Below, piece by piece: positions 45,599 to 57,878 of a stretch of DNA of 64,000 nucleotides (position 1 is the stretch's first letter; the number at the start of each line of letters is the position of its first letter). The notes under the pieces are model-generated. The model saw nothing but the letters and a program-made list of their open reading frames with translations. It searched no databases and was not told the origin of the DNA. Both the position numbers and the translations under genes were made by a program. Source of the stretch: Nepenthes gracilis (Eukaryota > Streptophyta > Magnoliopsida > Caryophyllales > Nepenthaceae); assembly GCA_033239525.1 (NCBI GenBank), contig BSYO01000011.1:6353973-6417972 (forward strand), given 5' to 3'.

Positions 45599-47116
45599 TT
45601 GGTGAACACTAGGGCACAAGCTAGCGCTCTCGCTAAAGATATTGCCTCCGTCGACCACGACCACTCAATTGGTAATCTTGTCGGAGGGCAGCCTGCGCCG
45701 TTTTTTCTTAACTTGGCAGAGTAGATGAACAATATCTAGAATGCTCTAAATGCTCCACACCCACTAGGGCAAGAAGAGGCAAGGGGCTCAGCCCTCATCG
45801 ATTACCGTTTCGGCCTCTAGGCGAGGAGGCCAGAGGAAGAAGAAGCCGGCCAAGAATGCTTCATGGCTGGGCAACTCTCGTGCTCCAGAGGCCTCCAACA
45901 CCCAGAGTTGTCCAAGGCGTGAAGGGTGCTTAGACCACGGGACTCCGGATGAGAGCCCTAAGAGAAGAAACCCCTAATATTCTCCGGACAAGCCACGATC
46001 TTAGGCTTAGGACGGAGCCTCTCGAATTGTTTGATCCGCCAGTGGTAGCAGCCGGCTGGCTACACACCACATCGCAGAAAGAATGAAATTGAGGACTTAC
46101 CTCAACTCCAGGAGATCAGGAAACTCCACTCGTGTGGAGGAAAAAGTCGAGAACATCTAGAACTGTGTATTCAAGGGCGATGAACACGCTACTGATTTGA
46201 AGAGATCTTTCTTCACTACGGAGATCCACAATCGTCCAATACCGGCTAAGTTCAAGATGCCTACCCTAGATTCCTATAATGGGAGTATTGATCCCATGGA
46301 TTATTTGGATCACTTTCGTACCCATCTAAACCTCTAGGGCCTGGAGGAGACGGCGATGTGCCACTATTTCCCTCTTACCTTGAGGGGGAATGCCCAAATC
46401 TAGTTTCATTGACTTCCTCCTAACTTGATCAGGAGTTTCAGGGATCTCACTGATCTCTTCTTTGTATAGTATGCTTCCAGCCGCTTAGAAGAGAAGGGGG
46501 AGAATCTTAGGAAGTTTTTGGAGCGGTACGTGGAGAAAGCCAGAAGAATCCCCAAACTGACTGAAGAGATGAAGCTTGGTAGCTTCATCTCTACATTAGG
46601 GTCGAATGACTTTTTCAAATACTTAGCCCATAAGAACCGTAGACCTTTCGGGAGGCGAAGGCGATTACCAGAGTGTACATGGCCAACGAGGAGGCCAACG
46701 AAACAAATTGTCTTGAGAGGACTGTCCAGCCTTGCTCTTTCCGGCTGAAGGAAAGCGGAAGAACGATGGCAGCGACAATTCCCATCGGAAGCAGCACAGG
46801 ACCGGAGTGCTGGACCGTAAGGAGCACAGCTGTCAACCTGACTCCGTTGAATGACACACTGCCTAATGTCCTCATGTAGATCCATGGGGAGAAGTTTGTT
46901 AAGTGGCCAAAGTCACTAAAGAACATGGAGGGGCAAAATCCAATTAAATATTGCAATTTTTATCAATTTTCGGGACACACCACGGAGGAATGCAAGATGC
47001 TTCCGTGGGAGATTGAGGAGCATATTCGGAGGGGTCATCTCATCAGGTTCATCAGGAATCCTGGGTGGAGTTCTGGCATTGCGGGCAGAGAAGGGTTAAA
47101 TCTGTCCCAACCGTGA
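45599..47116 (+). pseudogene. gag of element 2 (decayed)
   Basis: The start codon is TTG at 45599, followed by VNTRAQASA, so the ATG shared by the other two elements is lost. The capsid region at about 46240-46700 contains KFKMPTLDSYNGSIDPMDYL and RKFLERYVEKARRIPKL, with stops. The zinc knuckle at 46952-46993 reads C-x2-Y-x4-H-x4-C, so the second metal ligand is lost. Non-functional. Confidence 0.78.
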
Positions 47117-47279
47117 AACCGGATCTCGATTGGAGTGGTCAACATGATAATGACCCGACAGCCCAAAAGTCATCAAACAGATCACAAGGAGAGGTAAGTT
47201 GGGCGCAAGAAGCAGAGAGTGGAGAAAAATATCATTAGCTTTATTGATAGTGATATCACTCTTGTAACTTTCTCACATA

Positions 47280-49440
47280 TTAATTCCCTTATTGTATCTA
47301 CACTCGTTTCAGATGGTACAGTGGACTAACAGTTGAAATGAATTTTCATTGATAATAGAAGTTCTAAGGATTTATTTCACCTCGATATTTCTTTAAACTT
47401 GGTATAAAAAAGAATTAACTAAAACTTGTCGAAGGGCCACTGCATGGTCTAGACAATGAACTTGTGGCAGTCCAAGGGACAATATAGTTGGAGGTCACCT
47501 TGGGCACGTACCCCAAAATGGTAAGTCGCACACTCACCTTTTTGATTATTGACCTACCCTATGTATATAACGCTATCCTAGGCTTGCCGTGCCTACCAAC
47601 GTTCGGAGCCTTCACCTCAATACCACACTTAAAAATAAAATTTTTAATTGTATGCAGTATTGGTAAAGTGCTAGGTGATCAAGTGATGGGACAGATTTGC
47701 TACATGTTGCAGGTAGCCTCGAGTAGCGGCGGAAGGCTTGCAGGAGAGTTGGACCATCGAGACGAAGCGACCTTTCAGCAGGTGCAATCCGACGAAGCCA
47801 TCGATCTCGTACCACCGAATCTGGAGGGCTCAGAAAGGTGTGTATAGAATCTGGAGGGCTCAGAAAGGTGTGTACAGATAGTGGGCTCACTCGCAGGACC
47901 CATGCGTGATGAGTTGATTGCATTCCTAAGGCAGAACATGGGTATCTTTGCATGGACGCCCACTGACATGCTAGAGATTCCAACCGTAGTAATAGATAAC
48001 AAGTTGGGTTTCAATCCAGATCATAAACCCGTCAGGTAGAAGTGGAGGAACCACTCCGTTGAGAAGCTCGTAGCCATCCAAAAACAAGTAAAAAAGTTGC
48101 TAGATGTTGGCTTTATTAGGAAATTTCAGTACTCGGATTGGCTCTTTAATGTCATCCTGGTCAAGAAAAATAACGAAAAATGACGGATGTGCGTCGACTT
48201 CACCAACGTCAACAAGGCATGCCCAAAGGACAGCTTCCATTTGCTTAGGATTGATTTATTAGTTAACTCGACTTCTGGTCATGAGCTACTGAGTTTCATG
48301 GACGCATACTAGGGTTATAAGCAGATTAGGATGAGCCGAGAAGACGAGGAACACACCTCATTCATGACCGATCAAGGGACCTACGGTTACAAGGTCATAC
48401 CAAAGGCACATGAATAAGATGTTTACGAAGCAGATCGGCTGCAATATGGAGGTGTATGTAGACGACATGCTCGTCAAAAGCATAATCATCGGTGACCATA
48501 TTCGCGATCTTGTTGAATCTTTCGAGGTGCTCCGTGCGCACCAGATGAAGTTGAATTAGACCAAGTACATCTTCGGAGTGTCCTTTGAAAAATTCTTGAG
48601 TTTTATTATCTCTCAGCGAGAGATTGAAGTGAACTCAGAGAAGATTAAGACCCTCATGGATATGGTTCTGCCACGGAGTGTCAAAGATATCCAGTAACTG
48701 ACCGGCTGTCTAGCAGTGCTGTCCTACTTCTTGGCAAAGTCAGGCGACAAGTACTAAACTTTCTTCAAGGCTGTGAGGGGGATGAAAGAGAATGACTTCC
48801 AATGGACTGCAGAGTGCCAGGCTGCCTTCAATGAATTGAAGCAGTACCTGGATAGTCCACCATTGCTGACGCCACCAAGAGACGAGAAAGAGCTGTACCT
48901 CTACTTGGTGGTATCGAAGTGGCTCTTAGATTCATTCTGATATGCCAGGTCTTAGACGTATAGCGACTAGTCTATTACGTGAGCAAGACATTGATCGGTG
49001 CAGAGATACGCTACCCACGCGCTGAGAGAAGCTCACTCGTCTTCTCTAACCGAAAGTTAAGACCTTACCTCAAGGCTTACCGAGTGGTCATCCTGACTGA
49101 CCAACCGTTAAAGTGTATCATTTAAAAACCTGATATTTTTAGACGGTTGGTCAAATGGGCTATCAAGTTGGGAGAGTTAGACATTGAATTTCAACCTAGG
49201 CCAGCCATCAAGGGGCAAGCTCTGACCAACTTTATCATTGAGATCACAATCCTAATCATCAATGAGCATCACGCTGAGGACACGGACCATCGTCTGGAGG
49301 AGCCAGAGTGGATCTTCAACGTTGACGGTTTGTCCACCAACTTAGGCAGCGGTGTCGGAGTAGTCCTAAGGACCCCAAATGGGTTTGAGGTGAAATACTC
49401 CCTTAAACTCAACTTTTCAGCCACCAATAACGTTGCCTAG
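47280..49440 (+). pseudogene. pol of element 2: protease, RT and RNase H regions
   Basis: Protease D-N-R-S-S (47351) has lost the active-site Gly. The protease-RT linker carries VYNAILGLPCL. A 30-bp direct duplication lies at 47818-47877. RT is readable in pieces from about 48090 (VDFTNVNKACPKDSF, LLSFMDAY-stop) to YVDD at 48455-48466; the PFGL...ATYQ segment before it is partly deleted. The second RNase H-like domain is at 49147-49440 (FQPRPAIKGQAL, NVDGLST, ATNNVA-stop). Confidence 0.8.
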
Positions 49441-49639
49441 TATGATGCCCTGTTAGTTCGGATTATGATTAGCCAAAGAGTGCTCAACTAAGTGACTGAT
49501 CGTCTGTAACGACTCAGAGCTTGTCACTAACTAGATCAACGGGAGTTTCGAGGTATGCAACCCTCTTTTGGAAAGATACCTGACTAAGTCACATGACACG
49601 ATCTGGAGATTTAATTAGTTGAGCCTATCTATGTCCCCA

Positions 49640-50957
49640 GAACTGAGAACAAAAGGATCAATCAACTCGCTAGAGTAGCGGTGACAGAAAATCCAGAACA
49701 GTACTTGATGAATATGAGGAAAGTTTTGAACACCCATAGGATAGAGGAACAGGAATCGATGTAAGTCTCTAACATTAAAAATTGGATGACTCTGTACTGG
49801 AGATATCTAGCGGACGAAACACTATGGGAGAATGCGGATGAGGCCAAGTGGGTTAAAAAGATGGCCAGCTGGTATACCTAGTTGATGGAAGAGCTGTATT
49901 GCTGAGGATACTCGACTCTGTACCTTCGGTGTCTTACCCCTGAGGAGGCCAACTATGCATTAAACAAAGTCCACTTTGGGATATGTAGATCACACATTGA
50001 CGGAAAGAACCTAGCGTTCAAAGTCATGCGCCAGGGATATTACTGGCCAACAATATGGAAAGACGCCTTGGAGTTCATAAAGAAGTGCGAGAATTGCCAA
50101 CTCTATGGCAATCTTCACCATCAGTCGCCGGTAAATTGAGATCCCTCCAAACTCATTGACCTTTTGCGTAGTGGGGGCTAGATATTCTTGGCCCGTTTTC
50201 CATCGCTATTGGGTAAAGAAAGTGTATCATCACGGGCAATGACTACTTCACCAAATGGGTTGAAGGCACCCCACTAGCCAAGATTACAGAGCATAGGAAT
50301 TCTTCCTTTAGAGCATAGTGAGTAGATTTAGAATTTTCGAGGTCATCGTGACTGACAATAGAATCCAATTTTTTAAAAAATGCTTCATCGAGTATTGCAT
50401 CTGTTTGGGTATTAAATTGGTCCACACTTTGGTAGTGTACCCCCAAACAAACGGATAGTTAAAAGTCACCAACTTGATGCTATTGCATGGCTTGAAGACC
50501 AAGTTGGAGGACGCAGGAGTCTCCTGGGTCGACGAACTGTCCTTTATGCGGTGGTCATATCGGATGACTCCTAAGGAACCAACTCGTGAGACACCCTTCA
50601 ACCTCTACTATGGGACTAAGGTTGTAATACCGGCGGAGATCGGGCTTCCAAGCCTTAGGGTCGAAACATTCGATCCACTTAGCAACTCCCAAAAGATCAG
50701 GGAGCACCTAGAATCTGCTGAAGGAAACTTGTGACGCAGCCATGATGCACACAATTGTCTACCAACAACGAATCACTTGCCATTATAAAAAGAAAGTAAA
50801 ATCATGGTAGTTTAAATTTGGAGACCTGGTCTTGAAAAGTATAGAGGTTACAGGTAGGACCGCCAACCGGAACAAGCTCTCCCCAAATTGGGAAGGGCCA
50901 TTCCTATTCTTAGCCGTCCTGCAGAATGGGGCGTACAAGCTCCGAACCAAAACTGCA
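49640..50957 (+). pseudogene. pol of element 2: integrase (truncated)
   Basis: HHCC finger at about 49960-50100 (FGICRSHIDGK ... CENCQ). The core is readable around 50345-50470, including IVTDNRIQF with the second catalytic Asp, and 50474-50734 (LKTKLEDAGVSWVDEL, ETPFNLYYG). The C-terminal domain (NKLSPNWEGPF) ends at GAYKLRTK, where the junction with element 3 cuts it. Several stops. Confidence 0.8.
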
Positions 50958-51515
50958 CTGCAACATGCCACCTGCATAGAGGATGGCGGCTTCCTGCGCG
51001 TGCGTGACATGACACTTCGCAGAGTCAGCTTGCGTATACTCAACCTTCCTGACATGACAGAATGGATTTACAGAGTTGGTGGTAGGATTTTCTGCACACG
51101 CTAATGCCACGTGGCAGCTCCATGTACGGAATTTCATCCACTATAGAAGCATTCACTTTACACCTACGAAAGGATCAAAATTTTTGAAGAGACAACTCTG
51201 AGCTCTTGCATTCACAAAAGAAAAAAGAGAGAAAAAATAAGGAAGTTACGTCGTGACTCAGTGAGGACTTGTATAGTAAGAGTGACTGTCTCGAGTTTCC
51301 TTATGCTCGATCCCCAACCTCTTATAGTCAAACTCCCAAATAGTGAAAATAGTTTTCAGACTAAAGTTTCATGGTTTTCTTTCTCATTTCGAGAAGGTTT
51401 TTCACGTAAAATCTCAAGTGTCACTTACACACTCTCTCTCCTCTTCACACGTATACTATTTGGTGTTACTATCGGATCCTCATTCCTATCAGAGTAAGGA
51501 TCCGAGGACGGAACA
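50958..51515 (+). repeat. 5' LTR of element 3 (truncated)
   Basis: Matches the last 560 bp or so of the 3' LTR, beginning CTGCAACATGCCACCTGC and ending GGAACA. The visible divergence is larger than between the LTRs of element 1. The TATA site that reads CTATATAAG in the 3' LTR is CTATAGAAG here. Confidence 0.9.
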
Positions 51516-51535
51516 TTTAGCATCATCTATGGGAG
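51516..51535 (+). other. Primer-binding site of element 3
   Basis: TTTAGCATCATCTATGGGAG immediately follows the 5' LTR and aligns with the element 1 site, with several substitutions. Probably no longer functional. Confidence 0.6.
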
Positions 51536-51581
51536 ACACATCAAAAAGTCAGCTTAGTGAATTTTCCAAGAAACTCAAAAA

Positions 51582-53072
51582 ATGGTGAACACTCGAGGAC
51601 AGACCAGTGCTCCTTTAAAGATGTGTGCTTAGGCGGCAACGGCCCTTCACCCTGTCCCAGAGTAGAGGATCATCCTGATCCTTATGTGTCAGTGTTCGCG
51701 GTGAAAATGGACAATATGTCCAAATCCATCTAGAGCCTTTGTTGAAAGATAGATGCACGAATGAAGGAGGTGCCATCCAAGGCCTTTCAAACCGCGACGT
51801 CTCAGAAAAAGGAAAAAGGGAAGAAACACCCCCAAAAATAAGTCGCTCAACATGAGGCTCCTTAGACACAGGTTGCCTCAAGTAATAGAGTCCCGTTGCA
51901 TCTTCATGGACGCTTAAGCCCACGAATATAGGAGAAAAACCTAGAGAGGCGAAACCTTTGCTGTGTCCGGGATAGGTAGGAACACGCCGTTTAGGACACA
52001 ACTTATCTCAAAGAAGAAGTCCCTCCGAGGACTAGGAGCCGTCCGGGGCAGCAAGTTACGTAAGACCCCTACGAGTGGAGGACTTACCTCAACCGGAAGA
52101 AGATGATGGCATCACCTTAGGTGGAGGAAAAGCTTGAGAAGGTACTTCATCGAGTCTTTGGCGATGCTGAGGGAGGAGCTGCTGACCTCCGTAGATCTCC
52201 GTTTACCACGGAGATTTGGATGAGGCCGCTTCCCCTAAAGTTCAAAATGCCAAATCTTGATGCTAACGATAGAAGCGCTGATCCTATGGATCACTTCGGT
52301 GAACATTTGAGCCTCTAGGGCTTAGATGAGATGACAATTTGCTAGTGCTTCCTCTTGACGCTCAAGGGCGACGTAAGGATCTATTTCTATGGGCTACCCG
52401 CGGACTCCATCCATTCATTCAACTAGTTGGCAGAAACTTTTCTCTCCCAGTTCGCTTCCAACCGGAGGATCGAGAAGCAACCATGACACCTTGCTCGTGT
52501 AAAGCAAGGGGTCAGGGAGAGCTTGAAGAGTTTTATATCCTGCTTCATATACGAGGCAAGACAAATCCCGAAGCTGACCGATAGAGTCAAGCTAATCGCT
52601 TTCCTATTCGTGCTGGAGGGAGGAAGCATCTTCAAGCACCTCATGGACAATGGCCCGCAGACATTCAGGGAGGCCGAGAGTATAGAAAGAGTTTACATTG
52701 TGGTCGAAGAAGCGAACAATGCGAAGAGGCCCGTCAAGGTAGAGAGCCTCCCTCCGAGGACAGTAGACGGAAAAAGGTGGCAGGAAGACCGACAAGGCTC
52801 TGAGGTACCAAAAGTTCAAGTAGAACGTCCACAGGGAGTACAGGCCCATCAACCTTACCCCCTTGAATGACTCACGTACTAATATCTTGATGCAGATTTG
52901 GGATGAAAAATTTCTGAAATGGCCCAAGGTGTTGAAGAACCTAGAAGGTGGTGACCAGTCTAAATATTGTCATTACCACAATTGTGGATGCCATGGTACC
53001 GAGGACTGCAGGACATTACAAAAGAAAATCAAGGAGATGATCAAAAGAGGTCATCTCGACCTCTTCCTGTAA
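51582..53072 (+). pseudogene. gag of element 3 (frameshifted)
   Basis: Opens MVNTRGQTSA at 51582. The capsid domain is readable from about 52230 (KFKMPNLDANDRSADPMDHF) to 52720 with frame changes and stops. The zinc knuckle at 52968-53009 keeps the C-x2-H-x4-H-x4-C spacing of element 1. The frame ends shortly after RGHLDLFL. Confidence 0.8.
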
Positions 53073-53289
53073 AGACTTGGGCTGTAGTTCGGAATAGTAG
53101 AGGCGGCTGAGGTTGACCAGCTAAGAGGCAGAGTGGTTGCGGGGGTTGTCAATATGGTTTCCACCTGCTCGGCCAAAAGTGGCGCTCAGGAGGACAAGAG
53201 GCAAATAATAAGAAACCTAGGATAGAATCTGAGGATGAGGTCATTAGTTTTTGTAATGAAGATATGGCCTATATAACATCCCCCATTCT

Positions 53290-54880
53290 GACCCTTTGGT
53301 TGTAACAGCACTTGTTTCTGATGGTAGCTTAGATTACCAGATGAAATGGGTATTTATTGATAATGGAAGCTTACGCAATATTCTCTATCTCAATACTTTT
53401 TTAAAATTAGGGTTCAAAAGAAACAATATGATCACAATTGAAGGACCCCTCTATGGGCTGGACAACGAACAAGTGCCGGTGGTGGGAGTCATCCAGCTTG
53501 AGGTCACGTTAGAGACCCATCCGAGGATATCATCAAGGACTTTTTTCTTCCTGGTAGTAGACCTATCCTTGGTCTATAACGTTATCCTTAGACACCATTA
53601 ACTGATGGCGTTTGGAGCCGTGACCTCAATCCCACATTTAAAGATAAACTTTCTAACGCCATGCGGGATTGGGGAGGTCTTGGGAGACCAAGCTGCCGGA
53701 CGGACATGCTATCTGTCCCAAATGACCCAGACGCCACTTCCTTGTCCCATCGAAGACATAGACTTCCATGATGAGGCGATGTTGAAACAGGCGGAATCTA
53801 CAGAAGCCATCGGCCAAGTTCTTCTGAATCCTAAAGATCAAGAAAAAACTATCCAGATAGAGAGCTCTTTGCTACAAGCTTTCCATGACCGGCTTATCAG
53901 GTTCCTGTGGCAGAACTTGGATGTTTTTGCTTGGATACCAAGTGACATGCTAGGATATTGACTTGAAGTAATGGTCAACAAATTGGGTTTAGATTCCAGT
54001 CGTAAGCTAGTTCGACAGAAAAGGAGGAATTTCTTTGCGGAAAAGCTGGTGGCCATCCGGGAGGAGGTGAAGAAGCTCCTGGACGCTAGTTTCATCGGGG
54101 AGGTATAGTATCCCAACTGGCTGTCCAACATAGTCATGGTAAAAAAGAACAATGGGAAGTGGAGGATGTGTGTAGATTTCACGGATGTCAATAAAGCATG
54201 CTCGAAAGATAGCTTTCCCCTACCAAGGATCGATTTCCTTGTAGATTTTACATATGGACATGAAATTTTGAGTTTTATGGACGTGTACTCGGGTTATAAC
54301 CAAATAAGGATGAGCCTCAAAGACGAAGAACACACCTCATTCATGACGGACCAAGGGACGTACTGCTATAAAGTCATGCCCTTTGGCCTTAATAATACTG
54401 GTGCTACTTATCAGCGGCTCATAAATAAGATGTTCATGGATCGGACCGGGAGGAATGTGGAGGTCTACGTTGATGACATGCTCATCAAAAGTCAAGTGAC
54501 TGATGACCACATCTGAGATTTGTCCGAGATGTTCGATGTCCGAGACCTTCGATGTCCTAAGAGCGCACTAAATGAAGCTCAATCCAACTAAATGTACATT
54601 TGGAGTGACATCTAGAAAATTCTTGGGTTATATCGTATCGCGTTGAGGGATCGAGGCTAAGTCAGACAAGATCAAAGCCGTCCTGGATGTGACGAGCCCC
54701 TGGGACCGCGAAGGATGTCCAAAGGCTCACTGGAAGGCTGGCGGCCCTGTCCCACTTTTTGGTCAAGTCAGCCGAGAAATATTTGCCATTTTTAATGGCT
54801 TTGAGGGGCACCAAGACAAACAGCTTCTAGTGGATGACCGACTGTGAGGAAGCTTTCTAGGGCCTTTAGGGATACCTCTC
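53290..54880 (+). pseudogene. pol of element 3: protease and reverse transcriptase
   Basis: Protease D-N-G-S-L at 53359. The frame then runs on (GPLYGLDNEQVPVVGVIQLEV) to a stop after VYNVILRHH. RT at 54136-54516 is well preserved: MCVDFTDVNKAC, SFMDVYSGYNQIRM, CYKVMPFGLNNTGATYQRL and YVDD at 54466-54477. Stops occur at the end of this stretch, and a TGA at 54644-54646 replaces the Arg codon before GIE. The connection domain to 54880 is broken. Confidence 0.86.
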
Positions 54881-54893
54881 AAATCCTCCGCTG

Positions 54894-55577
54894 TTGGCTT
54901 CTCCCAAACTAGGCGAGGAGTTGTACTTATACCTCACAGTATCCGGGACTGCCTCGAGCTCAGCCTTAGTCCGAGAAGAATGGCATAATAAACAACTACT
55001 TGTATATTACGCCAGTAAGATCTTGGTTGACGTTGAGACAAGGTATTCTCGCGCAAAAAAGATGGCTCTGTCACTCGTGTATTCCGCTCGAAAAATCAGA
55101 TCATATTTTCAGGCACACAAAATTATCGTCATAATCGACCAACCCTTGAGAGCGATCCTACGAAGGCCAGAAATGTCGGGACGGTTGGTCAAGTGGGCCA
55201 TTGAATTGGGTAAATTTAACATTGAATTTCGTCCAAGGCCTGCCATGAAAGGCCAAACCTTGGCAGACTCCATCATCAAGATCGCGAACCCAACTTTGGA
55301 GACCTCGGACGCTTGTGAAACCAAGGAAGAACATATCCCAACTGTCTGGACTCTACATGTGGATGACTCATTGATGAAGGACGGCTACGGAGCTAGCGTT
55401 GTACTGAGGACTCTTAAGGGGTCGGAGATTAAGCATTCAATGATATTTGGATTCCCAACAACCAACAACGCTGCTGAATACGAGGCCCTACTTGCTGGGT
55501 TTCGGTTAGCGAAGGAATGTTTGGACAAGGACTTGGTGGTTTACAGTGACTCTGAGTCAGTTGTCAACCAAGTCTGA
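54894..55577 (+). pseudogene. pol of element 3: RNase H and second RNase H-like domain
   Basis: A 227-codon open stretch. RNase H part: LLVYYASKILVDVETRYS and FQAHKIIVIIDQPLRAIL. Then FRPRPAMKGQTLADSI and the second RNase H-like domain WTLHVDDSLMKDGYGA, NNAAEYEALLAGFRLA and YSDSESVVNQV-stop. In the HVDGSS-type motif the Gly is replaced by Asp. The dual arrangement identifies the Tat lineage. Confidence 0.85.
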
Positions 55578-55639
55578 GGAGACTTTGAAGCCAACAGCTC
55601 GTTACTTTCCAGATACCTAGCGAAGGTTCGATGATTGAT

Positions 55640-57061
55640 CATAGCCTTTGAGAAAGTATGGATGGTCCAGATTCTGCGAGAGGAAAATCAGAAGGCTGCC
55701 CAGCTCGCCAAGGTAGCAGCCACAGGTGACCTAGAGTAGTACGCCAAAGGAATGCGCAAGGTCCTCGCAAGGCCCAGCGTAGAAGATCTAGAGCCAGAAG
55801 TAATGCAGATCTCAAAAGCTGACAATTGGATGACCCCATACCACTGGTACTTGACCGATGACATATTGCCTGAGGATGTGGATAAGGCCAAGAAGGTGAA
55901 GAAGATGGCAAGATGGTACACCATCATGGACGGCCAGTTTTATAGGCGAGGTTTCTTTACCACTACCTACGGGGCCTCTCTCTTGAAGAGGATGACTACG
56001 CTCTCGGAGAAGTGTACCCTGGGATTTGTGGATCCCACATTGGGAATAAGAACATTACATTCAAGCTCATGAGGCAAAGATATTACTGGCCGATCATGAA
56101 GTACGATACCATGGAATTTGTGTGGAAATGTGAAAACTGCCAAATCTATGACAACCTGACCCACAAACCGCACACAGAACTCAAAACTCGGTAGTCACTT
56201 TGGCAGTTCGCACAATGGGGGCTGGACATACTCGGATCACTCCTAATAGTATCTGGACAAAGGAAATTCCTGATAGTGGGGATCGACTATTTTACTAAAT
56301 GGGTAGAGGCCTTTTCGCTGGCATGCATCACGGAGCAAAACGTAACAGACTTTGTCAGGCAGAATATCATCTGCAGGTTCGGGATTTTAGAGTGCATTGT
56401 AACTAACAATGGGACCCATTTTTCAGGGTAAAGGTTTGCCAAGTATTACGCCAACCTAAGAATAAGGTTGGTGCATACGTCAGTCACGTACCCGCAATGT
56501 AACGGTCAAGTAGAGGTCACGAACGACACGATACTTCACGGACTGAAGACAAAACTAGAGCATGCTGGGGGCTCATGGGTCGATGAGCTGCCATCAGTGC
56601 TATCGTCATACATGACGATTGCGATAGAGCTTGCACAAGAAACACCCTTCAGCCTGTGCTACGGGATAGAAGCGGTCATTCCGGTGAAAATCGGACTTCC
56701 AAGCCTAAGGGTCGAGTACTTCAATCCGAGCGACAACAACCAAAGACTTTAGGAAAATCTTGATATGCTTGAGGAAGTACGGTACCTTACAAGTTGGAGA
56801 ACAGTGGCGCACCAGTAAATGGTAGCCCAGTATTACAATAAGATGGTGAAGGCGCAATACTTCGAAGTTGGGAACCTAGTGCTGAGAAGTATAGAGGCCA
56901 CGGGTAAAAATGCCGGTCGGAATAAACTCTCCCCAAATTGAAAAGGTCCATTTCTGGTCTCGGTCATCCTTCAAAATGGGGCATATAAATTGTGCACTCA
57001 AAAAAGCAGGCTAGTCCGTCGAACGTGGAATGCCACACACCTCAAGAAGTACTACCAATAA
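55640..57061 (+). pseudogene. pol of element 3: integrase
   Basis: Finger region 55990-56150 (GICGSHIGNK ... CENCQ), frameshifted just before it. Core: WGLDILGS (first Asp), VGIDYFTKWVEAF, CIVTNNGTHF, where the second catalytic Asp is Asn, and PQCNGQVEVTN with the Glu region. The C-terminal domain has GPF at about 56946 and ends THLKKYYQ-stop at 57059-57061, the natural pol end. Several stops. Confidence 0.85.
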
Positions 57062-57256
57062 ATGTATGTACATATGCCCAGGTAATGCGAAACACATCAT
57101 GTGATGTGTTTGTAACATGTTTTATTGATATAATAAAGTTCCTTTTTGTTCATTTATTGTTTTGCATCGCATTGAAGGTTTGCATGTCGTCTCATTATGT
57201 CACATGGCCTAAGCTGCCCCTAAGTCAAGTGGACAGGATTTCTTTCACTTGCTACT

Positions 57257-57515
57257 AAAACTCGGTCTCATACCACGCGGTTCAAGAGGTCGTAATGAAA
57301 ACTCGGCTAAGTTCGAGCGGCTCAAGAGGTCATAATGAATAATCGGATAAGTCCGAGTAGCTAAAGAGGTTGTAATGAAAACTCGACTAAGTGCAAGCGG
57401 TTCGAGAGGTCAAACTTAAAACTTGGCCACGGTACCAAGCAACCCTAGAGGTTGGACTTAAAACTTAGGGGGCTTAAAATGGAAAGCATGCGACGACCCT
57501 AGAGGTGGCATCTTC
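57257..57515 (+). repeat. ~40-bp tandem array after the integrase of element 3
   Basis: Five to six units of AAACTCGGCTAAGTTCGAGCGGCTCAAGAGGTCRTAATGA. It sits just after pol, the same place as the arrays of element 1, and shares the AAAACT(T/C)GG...GAGCGGC(C/T)C...GGTC skeleton with them. Confidence 0.75.
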
Positions 57516-57878
57516 AACCTAAGACAGTTAAAAGGTTTAGACATTAAGCTATTATAAGACTAAGTTTGTTAAACAACATGTCATAAATGAACCAAACACT
57601 CGGACGGTCTGAGCAAAATAAACAAGGCGTCTACACTTAAGCGATATAAATTTTATTCATATGTGCAATATGTGTACAACAGTATCCAGGCGTAAAAAAA
57701 AAAGGAAACTCCACAGTTAGCTCTCAGAAGGTCCTAATTGAGAAGGAGTTCCATGATGCTGCTATCCCCATGATCCAGAAGGCTCTTCTTGACCTGACAA
57801 TCTTGACCGCCCAGAAGATCGAGGATCACTTGATGACCCGAGCTTAGGAGGACTAGGAAATTCCCTTCCCAAAAAGCC

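Larger units (their letters stand above)
44570..50957 (+). mobile_element. Tat-lineage Ty3/gypsy retrotransposon, element 2 (3' end missing)
   Basis: Carries a 5' LTR, primer-binding site, gag, protease, reverse transcriptase, RNase H domains and integrase in + order. It stops abruptly in the integrase C-terminus at about 50957, where LTR sequence of element 3 begins. It has no 3' LTR and no 3' region. Many stops (TAG, TGA, TAA from single substitutions) and indels show long decay. Its LTR is unrelated in sequence to those of elements 1 and 3. The left end is approximate because no partner LTR defines it. Confidence 0.85.
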
